DNA from: Echinometra lucunter
Taxonomy: Eukaryota > Echinodermata > Echinoidea > Camarodonta > Echinometridae
DNA length: 64,000 nt
Direction: 5' to 3'
NCBI GenBank assembly: GCA_029962745.1
Contig: CM057158.1
Location: forward strand, 16,359,173-16,423,172
Part shown: in pieces, positions 12,440 to 23,829 of the stretch
Position numbering within the stretch: position 1 is the stretch's first letter
How the letters are laid out: each line of letters starts with the position of its first letter
Made by a program: the position numbers and the translations under genes
Notes under the pieces: model-generated
Told to the model about the DNA's origin: nothing
The model's input: only the letters and a program-made list of their open reading frames with translations
Databases searched by the model: none

Positions 12440-13260
12440 ACTGTTTAACAATAATCATGTACCATATGTATTTGGGTGCTCTTATTTTCTGTTTCTTTTA
12501 TATTCCATGTAAAGTATGTCTTTGTAAAGTATTTGAATGAATACACCCTGAAAGTTTTTTTTATGGAGTCATAGGTTTGCCCATAGGTAGTAACACAAGT
12601 CTGATTTCCAACTGGGTTTTTTTTTCTCGGTACAATTTCCTTTTTCTCAATAGAACTTAATGAAACCCCTCAAAAAAAGGTCTGCAATTCAATTTGAGGG
12701 TATATCTCTTTTTGCTTTATAATCATATGTGAATGTGGTATCATTGGAAAGCTTTATTATTCCTCTTTACAATGATGTGTCATTTGTAATTCGTTTTGGG
12801 GCAAACCTGCTTTGAGTTGTCCCATTGCTTGAGCCTTTATGAGCGAGGCATCTTTTACATCATACAAACTACCACTCAGTAAACTGCAGCTTTACCTCAC
12901 AACAAACATTATTCAAGGCAAATTACATCTTTAAAAAAAAAGTGCAAAGAGGGATAACATCATTTATGTCTGTGGTCTTCATAATTGACCATCTGAACAC
13001 TGAACATCATTCAAACACATCTCATCATTTAGAGAAAATAACATTACATTGACATTCAAGCAAAACATGCACTGCCACTTCGGCATAATCAAAAGACATT
13101 ACATCTTCAAAAGAAATGGAGAACAAGCATTTTCAACATTTCACTTCTAACTTTGTCCTATATTTAGGAGTATTGCGCATTCCATAATTATTTACAAATG
13201 TCATGGCCATGCCATCTTTGTAAAGAGTAAATCAAGCTTTTCTGTGAAACCGGGGGGGGG
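12440..13260. other. Non-coding, possible 3' part of the precursor locus
   Basis: If the precursor ends at 12438 this is its 3' flank or UTR; if the donor at 12424 is used it is an intron. I could not identify a convincing third exon. A poly-G run occupies about 13251-13266. Confidence 0.45.
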
Positions 13261-13264
13261 GGGG

Positions 13265-13581
13265 GGTTCATAATGCTATTCGTAAAGTTAAGCATGACTT
13301 TACGAACGACTGGAATATGAAGTGCCAAATGGGATGCCCAAAGTTTTTTTTCCTGACATTTAAACAAAGTGTGACTGCATTTTCCATTATCTCAATTAAA
13401 TAGCGGTTTAAAATCATACTCCGCAATACTAATGTTTGTAAACATTAGTAATGTTAATCTAAGTCTGCGTATTTCACCTGTAGCTGATGCGATTTATGAT
13501 GACCGAGAATCCCATTTTGGCTTGCCATATTCAAGTTGTTCGTAAAGTTATTCGTAACTTTACGAACAGCTTTATGAAACA
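13265..13581. mobile_element. MITE-like element with internal TTCGTAAAGTTA iterations
   Basis: The left end (about 13266-13310) reads TTCATAATGCTATTCGTAAAGTTA...ACTTTACGAAC. The right end (about 13537-13581) is its imperfect reverse complement and finishes CAGCTTTATGAAAC. Each terminal region contains both a TTCGTAAAGTTA-like motif and its complement, so a single arm can form a hairpin. No coding capacity. Confidence 0.65.
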
Positions 13582-14224
13582 TACCAGTTCTTTTTTTTTT
13601 TCATAGATCAGTAACAAGAAAGATATCACCCCCCAACTTTTATGAGGGGTTTATACTGAGTGGGCATGAGGTAACATTAAAGGAATGAACTTGAATTTAA
13701 CAGTGGTTGAGGAACCAGTGGTTTATGGTTTTGAAAAGACAAAGTTTGAGCAAAATTACAGAATCTCGTAGAAATTGATAAGATTTACACACACTGAGTA
13801 CAGAAACTGAAAAATTGGCAGCAACACAAAAAGGTGGGAGCAATTAAACCTATCGCTGGGACATTCCTCCAGTGATCACCGAATAGTTCTTCCATGCATG
13901 TGAATGCATAGTCATATGAATATTCAGGCAAAGGATAGTATTTTAGGAGTGTCACACAAATAACATGGTCGCAGAGACTTTCGAAATCTCTACATCCGGT
14001 AATTTAGGTAACCACATGTCCATCATTTTGGAATGTGCAAAAATGACTGCTTTTTAGTCTAAATTGCCCTTGAGTTTATTTCTTCAAAGTTCTTTGCAAT
14101 TACGTTACACCGAAATTACATAATTACTGTCGTAAGGGGTATGTTAAAAAAGGGCAGTTTCGGCAGGATAAAATTATAACAATGTTCCGTTCTCTTGACG
14201 TATATGAGTTTTATAATGTAACTT

Positions 14225-14390
14225 GAACGGTGCAAAATGATAGGAATGCTCATTATAAAGTGTGGAGATGGTGCACACTGTGCGGGCTAGAAATCCAGTG
14301 ATCAGGGGTAATAATCAGAAAATAACATTGTAAAGCGCATTGAAGTATTCACTTAAAGCGTTATATAAGAGTATTATTGTCATTATTATT
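14225..14390. repeat. Dispersed repeat, inverse copy of 4552-4710
   Basis: Reads as the reverse complement of the 4.55-4.71 kb repeat with scattered differences, and abuts the ATT array that follows. SINE-like body without a recognisable tRNA head. Confidence 0.6.
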
Positions 14391-14424
14391 ATCATTATAA
14401 TTATCATCATCATCATCAATATTA

Positions 14425-14465
<41 letters not shown>

Positions 14466-14511
14466 GTTATTATTATTCTTATTATTATCATCATCATCAT
14501 TATTAATATCC

Positions 14512-14578
<67 letters not shown>

Positions 14579-14592
14579 CATTATTATTGTCT
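14375..14592. repeat. ATT/ATC trinucleotide microsatellite
   Basis: About 215 bp of nearly pure ATT with ATC and GTT interruptions. The long isoleucine frames it produces on both strands are artefacts of the repeat. Confidence 0.95.
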
Positions 14593-15036
14593 CTATGCGT
14601 CTCTATTTAGCCTGCATTACAAAGAAAGTATGACGACTGCCTTAGCCAGAGAAGTCATCAGTACGTCATGAGCGTAGCATTCTTACAAACAGATATTACC
14701 AGGAAACCTACCATGCCCAGGTCGACTTGGAGATTATGAGATTTAGATGAATGACTTGCTAAGTGACATTAGTGCCCTACCAGGGATCTAGCAGATATTG
14801 ACTATATGAAAAGTAATTTATGTAATATGCATTCAACTAAAACAGAGGAAGAAAAAAAATAGAAATAAGATTAAATGTGCATTTTGACTGAAGTAGTTTA
14901 CGTTCGACTGCTGTCTGATATTACCTGAATGCATGGTGGCCTCAATACATAATACCCAGAGACACTTCTGTTTTATATTTCTTGTGCACATCACATCCCA
15001 AACAAAAAAATGATCCCTTAAATTTTGTTCTAATTT

Positions 15037-15128
15037 TCTTCTTCTTTTTCTTTCTTCTTTTCTTCTTCTTCTTCTTCTTCTTCTTCTTCTTCTTCTTCTT
15101 CTTCTTCTTCTTCTTCTTCTTCATCTCT
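15037..15128. repeat. TTC trinucleotide microsatellite
   Basis: Roughly 90 bp of TTC with minor interruptions; a polypurine/polypyrimidine tract on the two strands. The poly-Lys and poly-Phe frames are artefacts. Confidence 0.95.
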
Positions 15129-15134
15129 TTCTCC

Positions 15135-15965
15135 TCTTTTTCTTGTGTGCTTGATGGCTTGTCAGAAATATCATGAATTATAAGCACCTGCAAAATTTTA
15201 ACTTTTGTGACTGTCAAGAAATTAAAGTACAGTGCGTCCAAATATAAAATACAAAACCCGAGAAAGGGTTTATTGTAAACAAAGAGATGTTGATATACAC
15301 CAAAAGGAAGTAATGTGCCTTAAAATGATACATTACTGCTTTATAGAGAACAACAATTTATTTATTAGCGCTAAATTCTTTTAAAAAAAACCAAAACCCT
15401 CAAGTCAAGCAGTTTTCAAATCGAAACTAAGACAGAAGAAAACTTATCGGACGCGGAATAAGAAAGTGATGCCTACAGGAATTTGTTGTTGTTTTTGTTT
15501 GTATTTTGCATATAGAAAATTCCATATCGGTACAATATTCGGTCTTGGCTTTGATTTAAAAACTACTTGACAAGAGGGTTTTTGGTTTCCTTTGATAAAA
15601 TATCACTCGAGCTGTATGAAAAAGTGTCCCCTTGTGATAAATGTCAACCGGAGATGGTAAACTGCAAGAATTGAGCTTAACTGGCTTCTTGCATGTATTT
15701 AGATGTCTTTTTGAAATGATGCTACTCGGTAGGTAAATCATATGCATGCGATTAAAGTATTAAAAGGGCTGGTGAGCAGGACGTTTTTGATAAATGATAA
15801 ATGGTTGATTAAAACCAAAGGGTTCAAAGTTTGGTCTCAATAAAATCCTTTTCATTCAGATTTCCATGCTTCCCCCTTTTTCCTCTCTTGGGACGTATTG
15901 TATAACCACAAAGCCAATTGATTAACAAGTATTTCAAATCTCCTGTCCAAGATATTCACATTAAT
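15135..15965. other. Non-coding stretch, nothing recognised
   Basis: AT-rich unique-looking sequence between the TTC array and the foldback element; no coding similarity seen. Confidence 0.5.
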
Positions 15966-15968
15966 AGA

Positions 15969-16226
15969 CACTATGAACATGGCGGACAAAGAAAGCGGAC
16001 AAAATAAACAACCTCTCATTCTACCCTTCACAATGGTTCTGGTAGTCAAAAGAACATCCCTTCACAGCTATTACGAGTTCCAGGTGAATATGCATGTGAC
16101 ACCTGTTCCACATATTTCAGACAATTGCAGTGAAGGGATGTTCTTTTGACTACCAGAACCATTGTGAAGGGTAGAATGAGGGGTTGTTTATTTTGTCCGC
16201 TTTCTTTGTCCGTCATGTTCATAGTG
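15969..16226. mobile_element. Foldback element with 97 bp near-perfect inverted arms
   Basis: Left arm 15969-16065 and right arm 16130-16226 are reverse complements differing at two positions by direct alignment. They surround a 64 bp spacer. The arms begin CACTATGAACATG. Length, extended arms and absence of coding suggest a young MITE or foldback element. Flanking target-site duplication is not obvious. Confidence 0.85.
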
Positions 16227-16354
16227 AGAAGGAAGTAATTCATGATGATATTATCATAATAATATTTTCAATCTACCAAGGGAGGCCATATCAACTTCAA
16301 TGCTATTCTTCCTGAGGCCCCTGCAAAACATTATTAGTATTAACCCACTATCAT

Positions 16355-16455
16355 CAGGTCATAAGTCAACTTCTTGGACATCCCATTGAAACGTGTGCTG
16401 TAGAATTAACACGCGTTTCAATGGGATGTCCATGAACATAGACTTATGACGGTTT
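16355..16455. repeat. Hairpin inverted repeat
   Basis: Around 16357-16400 the sequence (ATAAGTCAACTTCTTGGACATCCCATTGAAACG) is mirrored near 16412-16450 (CGTTTCAATGGGATGTCC...ATAGACTTATGA). The arms are close to 40 bp with a short loop, so a strong transcript hairpin is possible. It lies beside the tRNA-like segment that follows. Confidence 0.75.
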
Positions 16456-16523
16456 CGTGAAACGCAGCCCTGTCCCCCTTCACACCTGGCTCGAGCGGGA
16501 CAGATGTAGGTAAAACATTTCGC

Positions 16524-16606
16524 CCAAGGGCGTAAGCCCAGCAAGGATCGAACTCAGGACCTCTCGTATGAGAGTCAAGGGTCACCAATACACCACAGTG
16601 CTCCCA
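16524..16606 (-). mobile_element. tRNA-like SINE head
   Basis: On the minus strand, GGGAGCACTGTGGTGTATTGG (A-box-like), an anticodon-like arm around CTCTCATACGAGAG, and GAGTTCGATCC (B-box) are spaced as in a tRNA. The acceptor ends do not pair convincingly and no CCA is present, so a SINE head or tRNA pseudogene is more likely than a working tRNA. Confidence 0.6.
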
Positions 16607-16949
16607 TTACCATATAACCGTAACTTTTTAAGCTTTGCAAATTTACTTTATCTATCAATGAAAGCAGAAGTACAACAGTACAAAAGTTGACATATCCACT
16701 AGACACAACATAAATCAGCCTATGCATGCGTCAAATACTTAATAAAAAATAGCTGCCACAAGTAAATACATGAACAGGAACTTTCAAGAATAGATATCTC
16801 CACTGAAGTAATGGAAAATGTGATAAAGACTTTTTAATAAGTCTTTAAAATAATTTTTAAAAAGAACTATAATGACAGCAAAGAGCCTACATTACAAAAC
16901 TGGGCTTAGCTCCAATAAACATGTATAAACCTGGTGTAGGTAGTTTTGG

Positions 16950-16959
16950 CACCGCCTCC

Positions 16960-16993
<34 letters not shown>

Positions 16994-17033
16994 AGCCTGG
17001 TTTTGCTGCTCCTATTACTATTACTGTTATTGT

Positions 17034-17064
<31 letters not shown>

Positions 17065-17979
17065 GCTACTTCTACTACTATTACTACTACTACTTAACTA
17101 CTATGACTACTACAAAACTACTACTATTACTAGTACTAGTACTAGTACTAGTACTACTACTACTACTACTACTACTACTACAACTAAACTACTATGACCA
17201 CTATCACTACTACAACTAAACTACTATGACCACTAGTGAACTATTACTACTGCTGCTACTTCTACTACTACTACTACTACTACTACTACCACTACTACTA
17301 CTACCACTACTACTACTACTACTACTACTATTACTACTACTACTTATATAACTAAACTAAAATACAGTGACTACTGCTGAACTATTAGGCCTACTACTAC
17401 TACTACTATGCTACTACTGCTACTACTACTACTACTTCTACTTCTACTACCACTACTACTACTACTACTACAACTACTACTACTACTACTACTTGTAATA
17501 CTAGTATACTACTATAGTACTATTACTACTACTACTACCACTACTACTACTACTACTACTACTTCTACTTTTACTCTTAGTACTTCTGTTTAAATTACTA
17601 CTATTACTGCAATTACTACTACCACTACTACTGCTACTACTATTACTACTTTTACTACTATTACGATTACTAGTTCTGCTACAACAACAACAACAACTAC
17701 TACTACTACTACTACTACTACTTTTACTATTACTACTTCTATTACTACTATTACTATTACTGCTACTTATACTATTACTACTATTACTACTATTACTATG
17801 ACTTCTACTACAATTATTACTACTGTTACTACTATTACTACTTCTGTTGCTGCTACTAATACGGGTACTACTACTACTACTACTACTGCTACTACTAATG
17901 CTCATACTACTACTACTACTACTACTACTACTGCTGCTACTACTATTTCTTCTGCTACTACTACTACTACTACTGCTCA

Positions 17980-18010
<31 letters not shown>

Positions 18011-18033
18011 GCTCATACTACTACTACGACTAT

Positions 18034-18077
<44 letters not shown>

Positions 18078-18277
18078 TTTCTTCTGTTACTACTACTACT
18101 ACTACTATCACCACTACTACTAGTACTACTAGTTCTCCTCCTACCGCTAATACTTCTACTCATACCACTACTCTACTGCTTCTACTAGTCCTACTGCTAC
18201 TACAATTCTGATACTTTCATTACTACTAGTTTTACTAATACTATTACTTCTACTTCTACTTCTACTTCTACTTCTTT

Positions 18278-18308
<31 letters not shown>

Positions 18309-18329
18309 CCAACTTCTACTACCATTACC

Positions 18330-18377
<48 letters not shown>

Positions 18378-18430
18378 TACCACTACTTCTACTACTAACT
18401 ATAATGCTCCTTCTACTACTATTAATCCAA
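16950..18430. repeat. Giant ACT-type trinucleotide array, block 1
   Basis: About 1.5 kb of degenerate ACT/CTA repeats with CTG, TTC and ATT variants. Long poly-Leu, poly-Thr and poly-Ser frames on both strands are artefacts. Non-repeat words punctuate it, including AACTAAACTACTATGACC (near 17178 and 17215) and GAACTATTAGGCC (near 17380). These also occur in block 2. Confidence 0.95.
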
Positions 18431-18439
18431 CTTACGTAC

Positions 18440-18985
18440 TATTTTTCTACTTCTACTACACTCTCAGAAAAGTTGGTTAAATTATACACTTGGTCGGTTC
18501 ATATTTTAACCAACCTGATAATTTTTCTTTTTACTCGGTAGTGAATTAATTGATGTGTTTTAGAGGCAATTTTTTTTTTCCCAACCAACCAACCAACCAA
18601 TGCAAGCGAGGTGGTTGCTTTTCAACCGAGCATGCCGGGGCGAGAGGCAGACCAGCCCTTCCAAAGCCCGGTGCTAAAAGCCTCCTTTGCTCTTGTTACA
18701 ACATTCATTCATTGTTCTGTAACAGTTGATGTCACAAAAAGTGAAAATTCGTCGTCATCCTACAGATTTAAAAAAAAATGATAATGTGAACATCGGCATG
18801 TTTCTTAAGGTTCGCCATTTTCGTTCTTCATGAAGCAAAAGATGAGTTAAACAAGTTGTAAAATGACTTTCGAAATTAAAGTTGTGAGATATCGAAAGCG
18901 TTTATGCGAAGAGAACGGACTCGGTCTTCGCGACGTCCCCACGCTTTGGTGACTCGTATTAGAAGTCGTTCAGTTCCAAACTCGA
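18440..18985. other. Unique spacer between the two trinucleotide arrays
   Basis: Contains a CCAA tetranucleotide run near 18582-18602 and unique sequence. No gene recognised. Confidence 0.5.
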
Positions 18986-18989
18986 AAAC

Positions 18990-19034
18990 TCGTTACTACA
19001 TACTTCTACTACTACTACTACTACTACAACAACA

Positions 19035-19085
<51 letters not shown>

Positions 19086-19118
19086 ACTACTCTTCTACTA
19101 CTTCTACTACTATTACTA

Positions 19119-19153
<35 letters not shown>

Positions 19154-19159
19154 ACTACT

Positions 19160-19192
<33 letters not shown>

Positions 19193-19243
19193 GACTGTTA
19201 TGACTACTACTAAACTACTATGACTAATACTATACTACTACTT

Positions 19244-19328
<85 letters not shown>

Positions 19329-19435
19329 AACTAAACTACTATGACTACAACTAAACTACTATGACTACTACTATACTACTACTTCTACTACTACTACTAC
19401 TACCACTACTACCACTACTACTACTACTACTACCG

Positions 19436-19484
<49 letters not shown>

Positions 19485-19574
19485 AACTAAACTACTATGA
19501 CCACTAGTGAACTATTACTACTGCTGCTACTACTACTACTGCTGCTGCTGCTACTACTACTACTACTACTACCG

Positions 19575-19625
<51 letters not shown>

Positions 19626-19850
19626 ATACTAATACTACTACTACTACTACTGCTGCTGCTACTACTACTACTACTTGTATAACTAAACTAAAATAATGTG
19701 ACTACTACTGAACTATTAGGCCTACTACTACTACTACTACTACTACTATTACTTTTAAAACAAGCAGTAGTACTACTAGTACTAGTATTACTACTACTGC
19801 AACTACTATACCACTACTTCTTCTACTTCTATTACTGCTACTGCTAACTG
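18990..19850. repeat. Giant ACT-type trinucleotide array, block 2
   Basis: About 0.85 kb of the same repeat class, with CTG and ACC sub-blocks. Interruption words AACTAAACTACTATGACC, CACTAGTGAACTATTACTAC and GAACTATTAGGCC recur in the same order as in block 1, about 2.3 kb away. This shows a segmental copy between the blocks. Confidence 0.95.
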
Positions 19851-19951
19851 AATCAAAGCTCAACCTACAGACTGCCTTCAGGAGGAGTAAGACGTTATCG
19901 TGTTACATTGTATTGCATTGTAGTAATCTTTCATTCAGGTAAAAAGACTGA

Positions 19952-19984
<33 letters not shown>

Positions 19985-20139
19985 GGGGGGGGGGGGGGTA
20001 ATTATAACCAGGCCGTTCTTCATTGGGGTCCAGTACATAACTGAAAAACACAGTACATGAATAGAAAAAAAAGAGCAAAACTTACGAGGACATACAAGAA
20101 GTATACTTGAATACAACTAAAAGTGTAAATACCCCTTCC

Positions 20140-20400
20140 TTGGCAAAACAGGCATGTTCCTTCAGAAAGTCTTAAATTCAAGTGAGTGCAAAGAGTATTA
20201 AGGTTATTTCATCAATTTCATATCTAGCTAGTGGTAAGTCATTATATAGGTGCGATCCTCTATAAAACAGCATTCTACGCCAACATTTGGTCTCAGAATT
20301 TAAACTGTAAGAATAATCACAAAATCTAATGATGTTAACTTCTAACTGTCCAATGATTATTGAATATTCAACATACAACAGATCGCTAACTTAAAATCTT
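20140..20400 (-). mobile_element. Possible non-LTR retrotransposon tail relic
   Basis: The minus strand encodes RRMLFYRGSHLYNDLPL followed by acidic and hydrophobic residues and, one frame away, a KxFLKEHACF-like end. This resembles the F.YRG..LWN.LP tail of many non-LTR ORF2 proteins. No reverse-transcriptase motif remains. Identification rests on this short block only. Confidence 0.4.
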
Positions 20401-20404
20401 GGGA

Positions 20405-21395
20405 AGAAACACCGTAATGCAGCATTGGCATCTCTTCTTCAAAAATTAGTTAGTCAAATGAAAGGAAAACAAAGTTAGTCAAATGAAATTTTATACACAG
20501 TTCCTAAACTTTGAGGTCAGGTTTTTCCTAAACGAATGACCTGTTTTCCTTCCAGTGGATATAATATCCCAATTTTTATTCATCGAACTCCACTGCGTAC
20601 TCTAGTACTGTTTAGATACACAATCAAACATGTCAGAGACGGATGTTTCTTTGGAGCCGGCTCTATAAATATATAGCACTTTTTCATAAAGTTTCCCTGT
20701 TACTCATTAATGACTGTGATCTTGCCTGAAGGATCTACTACATGTACATTACTTTAAAAAGAAGCAGCAGTGAGATAGCTGGGGGTTGTGTCTCGAATCC
20801 TGGTAATAAATATGATATTTTCCTACCCTTTTTATGTAAGTCAAAGGGCGAAACTGAAATATATTAATTAAACTGTGATTTAGATTTTTAACATCTTGGG
20901 GGAATCTTTTGGTTTTTCTTTTCTTTTTACTTTGTTTTCCGTAGTATGTAACTATTAGTAGTAACTTGGTTTCGTTTAATGCTGAAAGTGAGCATTTGAC
21001 TCCCGCGGTAATGTGTTAATTGAATGGATTACCAACTAATAAAGCGTGTCGGAGTGAGCACATCCAATTAAGACTTTGTACCATCCGTCAACCTAGATTT
21101 CCGTATTCAGTACAGACAGTTGCGTAGAAGAAAAAGTAAAACAGCCTCGCTATATTATTTTACGGACGTGCTGCTTGGAACATGAAATATAAAAATGATA
21201 ACAAATGGGCAAGAGTAAGAGCTCAAGTAAAGCTACTACTTTGGTAGACGGCCTAGGCCAAAATTTATCAGATGGAAAAGCCTGGGAGTGAAACATTATA
21301 CCAGCTTCATCCCATCTCGGGTGTGCTGGTATCAACATCTTTAGGAGACAGGTCAGCCACGCATGAGTATACTGGATACGATCATACAAATACTG
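20405..21395. other. Non-coding stretch, nothing recognised
   Basis: No coding similarity, RNA or repeat that I can name. Confidence 0.5.
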
Positions 21396-21399
21396 ACAA

Positions 21400-21575
21400 C
21401 AGGGCACCGTTTCATGAAAGTTGTCAGCTCAGACAAGTTGTCAGTCTCTGACAACTTCAGTAAAATCCTTGGTTTTGATTGGCTGAGAAGCACTGGTTAC
21501 TGAATGTTACTATTGTAATATTGTCAGAGAATGACAACTTGTCAGTGCTGACAACTTTCATGAAACGGTGCCCTG
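21400..21575. mobile_element. MITE, CAGGGCACCGTTTCATGAAA inverted termini
   Basis: The 176 bp element has terminal inverted repeats of about 28 bp starting CAGGGCACCG and ending CGGTGCCCTG. Sub-terminal TTGTCAG motifs recur in both orientations. The wording is close to the element at 50640-50768 (GCGTTTCATGAA near its ends), so the two may share a transposase specificity. No target-site duplication was evident. Confidence 0.8.
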
Positions 21576-21579
21576 TTCA

Positions 21580-22440
21580 TCTTGAGGCGATACACATTTG
21601 ACTGATAGTATTATCAGTAAAACTATGTAGGCATATACTCGGCGACTAGCCGATACTACTTTCACCAAACATTTGAGCTTTCTTGGTGATCGCGTTGATG
21701 GATTCGGAAAGTTGATTATCATCTTCACAATAATGCAGAACCAAACATCGCTGTCAAATGACTGAAAATCTATTTTATGTCATGGACGTGAATTCATTAT
21801 GTTTGTGTCAATCAGTATATTATGTCATGGAAAATTTAACAATAAACAGCACTTTACATACATTCCTAACCTCTGATGTATTGTTATTCTTGTTGTTCTC
21901 TTGTGTGTGTTCCTTTCATATCAATATTGCTCTTGCTGACATTGTACATGCATTTATGTTCTTAAGAATTATTTTTACTCTTACATGACCAAGATATGAT
22001 ATAAGACCTATATAATTATGCTAAATATTTTCTAACATGAATCCATTCACTTCTCTAAGTTATTTTGAAACTTAAAAAAAAATAAAAGTATTATATGACA
22101 GGATTGAAAGTCTCACATCCTAGTTCTGTCTCATGATACATTATAATGTTAATTCTTTTTGGTATTTCCAAATAAAGCCAACCCTTATTTAAGGTGTGCT
22201 CTTCTTGGTGGATTGTTTTGAGTGACTGTCTGCTTGAGATGGGATAGTTCATTTGGTCATGCTCAGATGATTCGCGTAATTGTGCTATAGACCAATTCCA
22301 CAACGCGAGAGGGCGGCAGACTGGTCGCCATGCTGCGGTGTGTACCCAAATTTTACAGTACATAAGTCAATAGCGCGTTATGTACATTCGTTCGATTTTT
22401 TTTTCTATTTTGGACCAACAAATGCAGATTTCTTTTAACG
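21580..22440. other. Non-coding stretch, nothing recognised
   Basis: No coding similarity recognised; AT-rich with one GC-rich patch near 22300-22340 that precedes the THAP-like relic. Confidence 0.45.
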
Positions 22441-22446
22441 TTTGCA

Positions 22447-22635
22447 ATGAGGAATAATCAGGGAAGTTCAGGTCGCAGCTGCGCCGTGCTAAAATGCCAC
22501 AACAATTGGAGAAAGCTTACAAACTGAAAGTTAACTGAGTGCGACATTCACTGGCCTTGGACTAATGAAGCCGGTTTGTGTAAGAAGCCGTACTCCCTAC
22601 ACACGTTTCCTGACAAAACTAAGGGGAAAAAGTAA
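22447..22635 (+). pseudogene. Degenerate THAP-type zinc-finger exon
   Basis: From ATG 22447 the frame reads GRSCAVLKCHNN, then a TECDIH block and LHTFP. The C-x4-C start and LH.FP signature are typical of the THAP DNA-binding zinc finger, found in host transcription factors and P-element-like transposases. An in-frame TGA at 22525-22527 interrupts the domain and the frame stops at 22635 without any linked downstream domain. It is therefore a relic, either of a THAP transposase copy or of a duplicated gene exon. A GTAACA after the last lysine codons could be a weak donor. Confidence 0.45.
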
Positions 22636-22899
22636 CAAAAGTACAAAAATACATCATACCTTCATCTGTCAGATATGGCCATTGTTTTACGTCATCTACC
22701 CATGTATCCATGCTTTATTTCATTAAAGTTAATGAATCAATATCAGGGCATATCTTATATCTCTGATTTTGTACACAGAGCCAATCGCGGTCAGCGCGCT
22801 ATCACACTGCAGCTATCGCCTCGCCGACGGAGGGCCAAATACATGAATCGGAGATGGAATTGTTCTATACAGGCTGAGTCTTAGTGCAGTCACGTGATT

Positions 22900-23350
22900 T
22901 TTTTCAGTGATTCGTATAAAAAAAAATCATGTTGAGTTCATTCCCCGGAACAAAGAAAAAGCTCCCACTCCACCGAGGAGAAAATAACGAAGAATTAACA
23001 CAATTACGTAAACTCGACAACCATGGACGTCAATCCGTTCTATAAATTGGGGAGGGGGGGGGGGGAGGGGAGGAGGGGAGAGAGAGAGAGACACCGAAAA
23101 TTTGCTGACGAGCAACCCCCCCCCCCAAAAAAAAAAAAAAAAAACGAAATAAAACAAAGATCCTCAGCTTAAAAGTGGGGGGGGGGGGAGAGGTGGGGCA
23201 TACCCGAAAATTTGACAATTTTCTTTTTCAGATGTTTCTGATTCTAATCTTTGAGGGGACATGCGGTATTAAAAGATGTTTTCCCCAATTTATTTTTCGG
23301 GGGTGCGTCCCCCTATCTCCTCCTTAATTGACGCCCATGCCCACAACCCT
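22900..23350. mobile_element. G/C-run MITE-like region
   Basis: Several alternating G runs and C runs (23050-23075, 23117-23142, 23177-23189, 23296-23316) flank A-rich tracts, with phrases such as ATTGACGCCCATGCCC. Similar G-run to C-run structures recur at 29700-29940, 32752-32930, 55080-55400 and 59246-59495. The open frames across it are low complexity. Confidence 0.45.
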
Positions 23351-23639
23351 CAACTGCAGAACTGAGTTTCATAATTGGATCATTTGAAAATAGGATAACG
23401 ATTCGTAATAATTGGGAATGATCTAGATTAGGAATGGTAAATGAGTTTTCCTTGATTGTAAGTAATAACTTGTGATAGTTGCATATAGACACAGACAATT
23501 GTTGTTCTAATGCCCATTTGATGTGTATACAAACTGAATAAGACTAAAAAATCTATGGGAAAATACTTGAAATTCCATAAACGGGAAGTACATATTGTCC
23601 AATGACACATTTTACATTCATTTGTTTAAGTACAAAAAT

Positions 23640-23825
23640 ATTGATTTCCATGGACCCCATGGAAGAACAGAGCCATTAGGTTAATGGCACTGAAATGGGC
23701 TATCCATCCGTTTAATCATTCTATTATTGTATGCTATTGATTTTTGTCATTCGGATTTTGGTATTATGTGTTATTGTTTTTTTTATATGATTTTCGGAAA
23801 TAAAAACAAACAAACAAACAAACGC
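23640..23825 (+). mobile_element. Possible non-LTR 3' end
   Basis: A T-rich, UTR-like stretch ends GGAAATAAAAACAAACAAACAAACAAACG. The polyadenylation-like AATAAA followed by a short simple repeat resembles 3' termini of non-LTR elements, as at 58795-58835. No coding part is attached. Confidence 0.35.
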
Positions 23826-23829
23826 ACAT

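Noticed and set aside
14315..14633. Isoleucine-rich frames on both strands
   Set aside because: Direct consequence of the ATT microsatellite.
14942..15241. Poly-Lys frame
   Set aside because: Translation of the TTC/GAA microsatellite.
17501..18163. 220-codon poly-Ser frame and overlapping poly-Thr and poly-Leu frames
   Set aside because: They are translations of the ACT trinucleotide array in several frames on both strands; no non-repeat protein segment.
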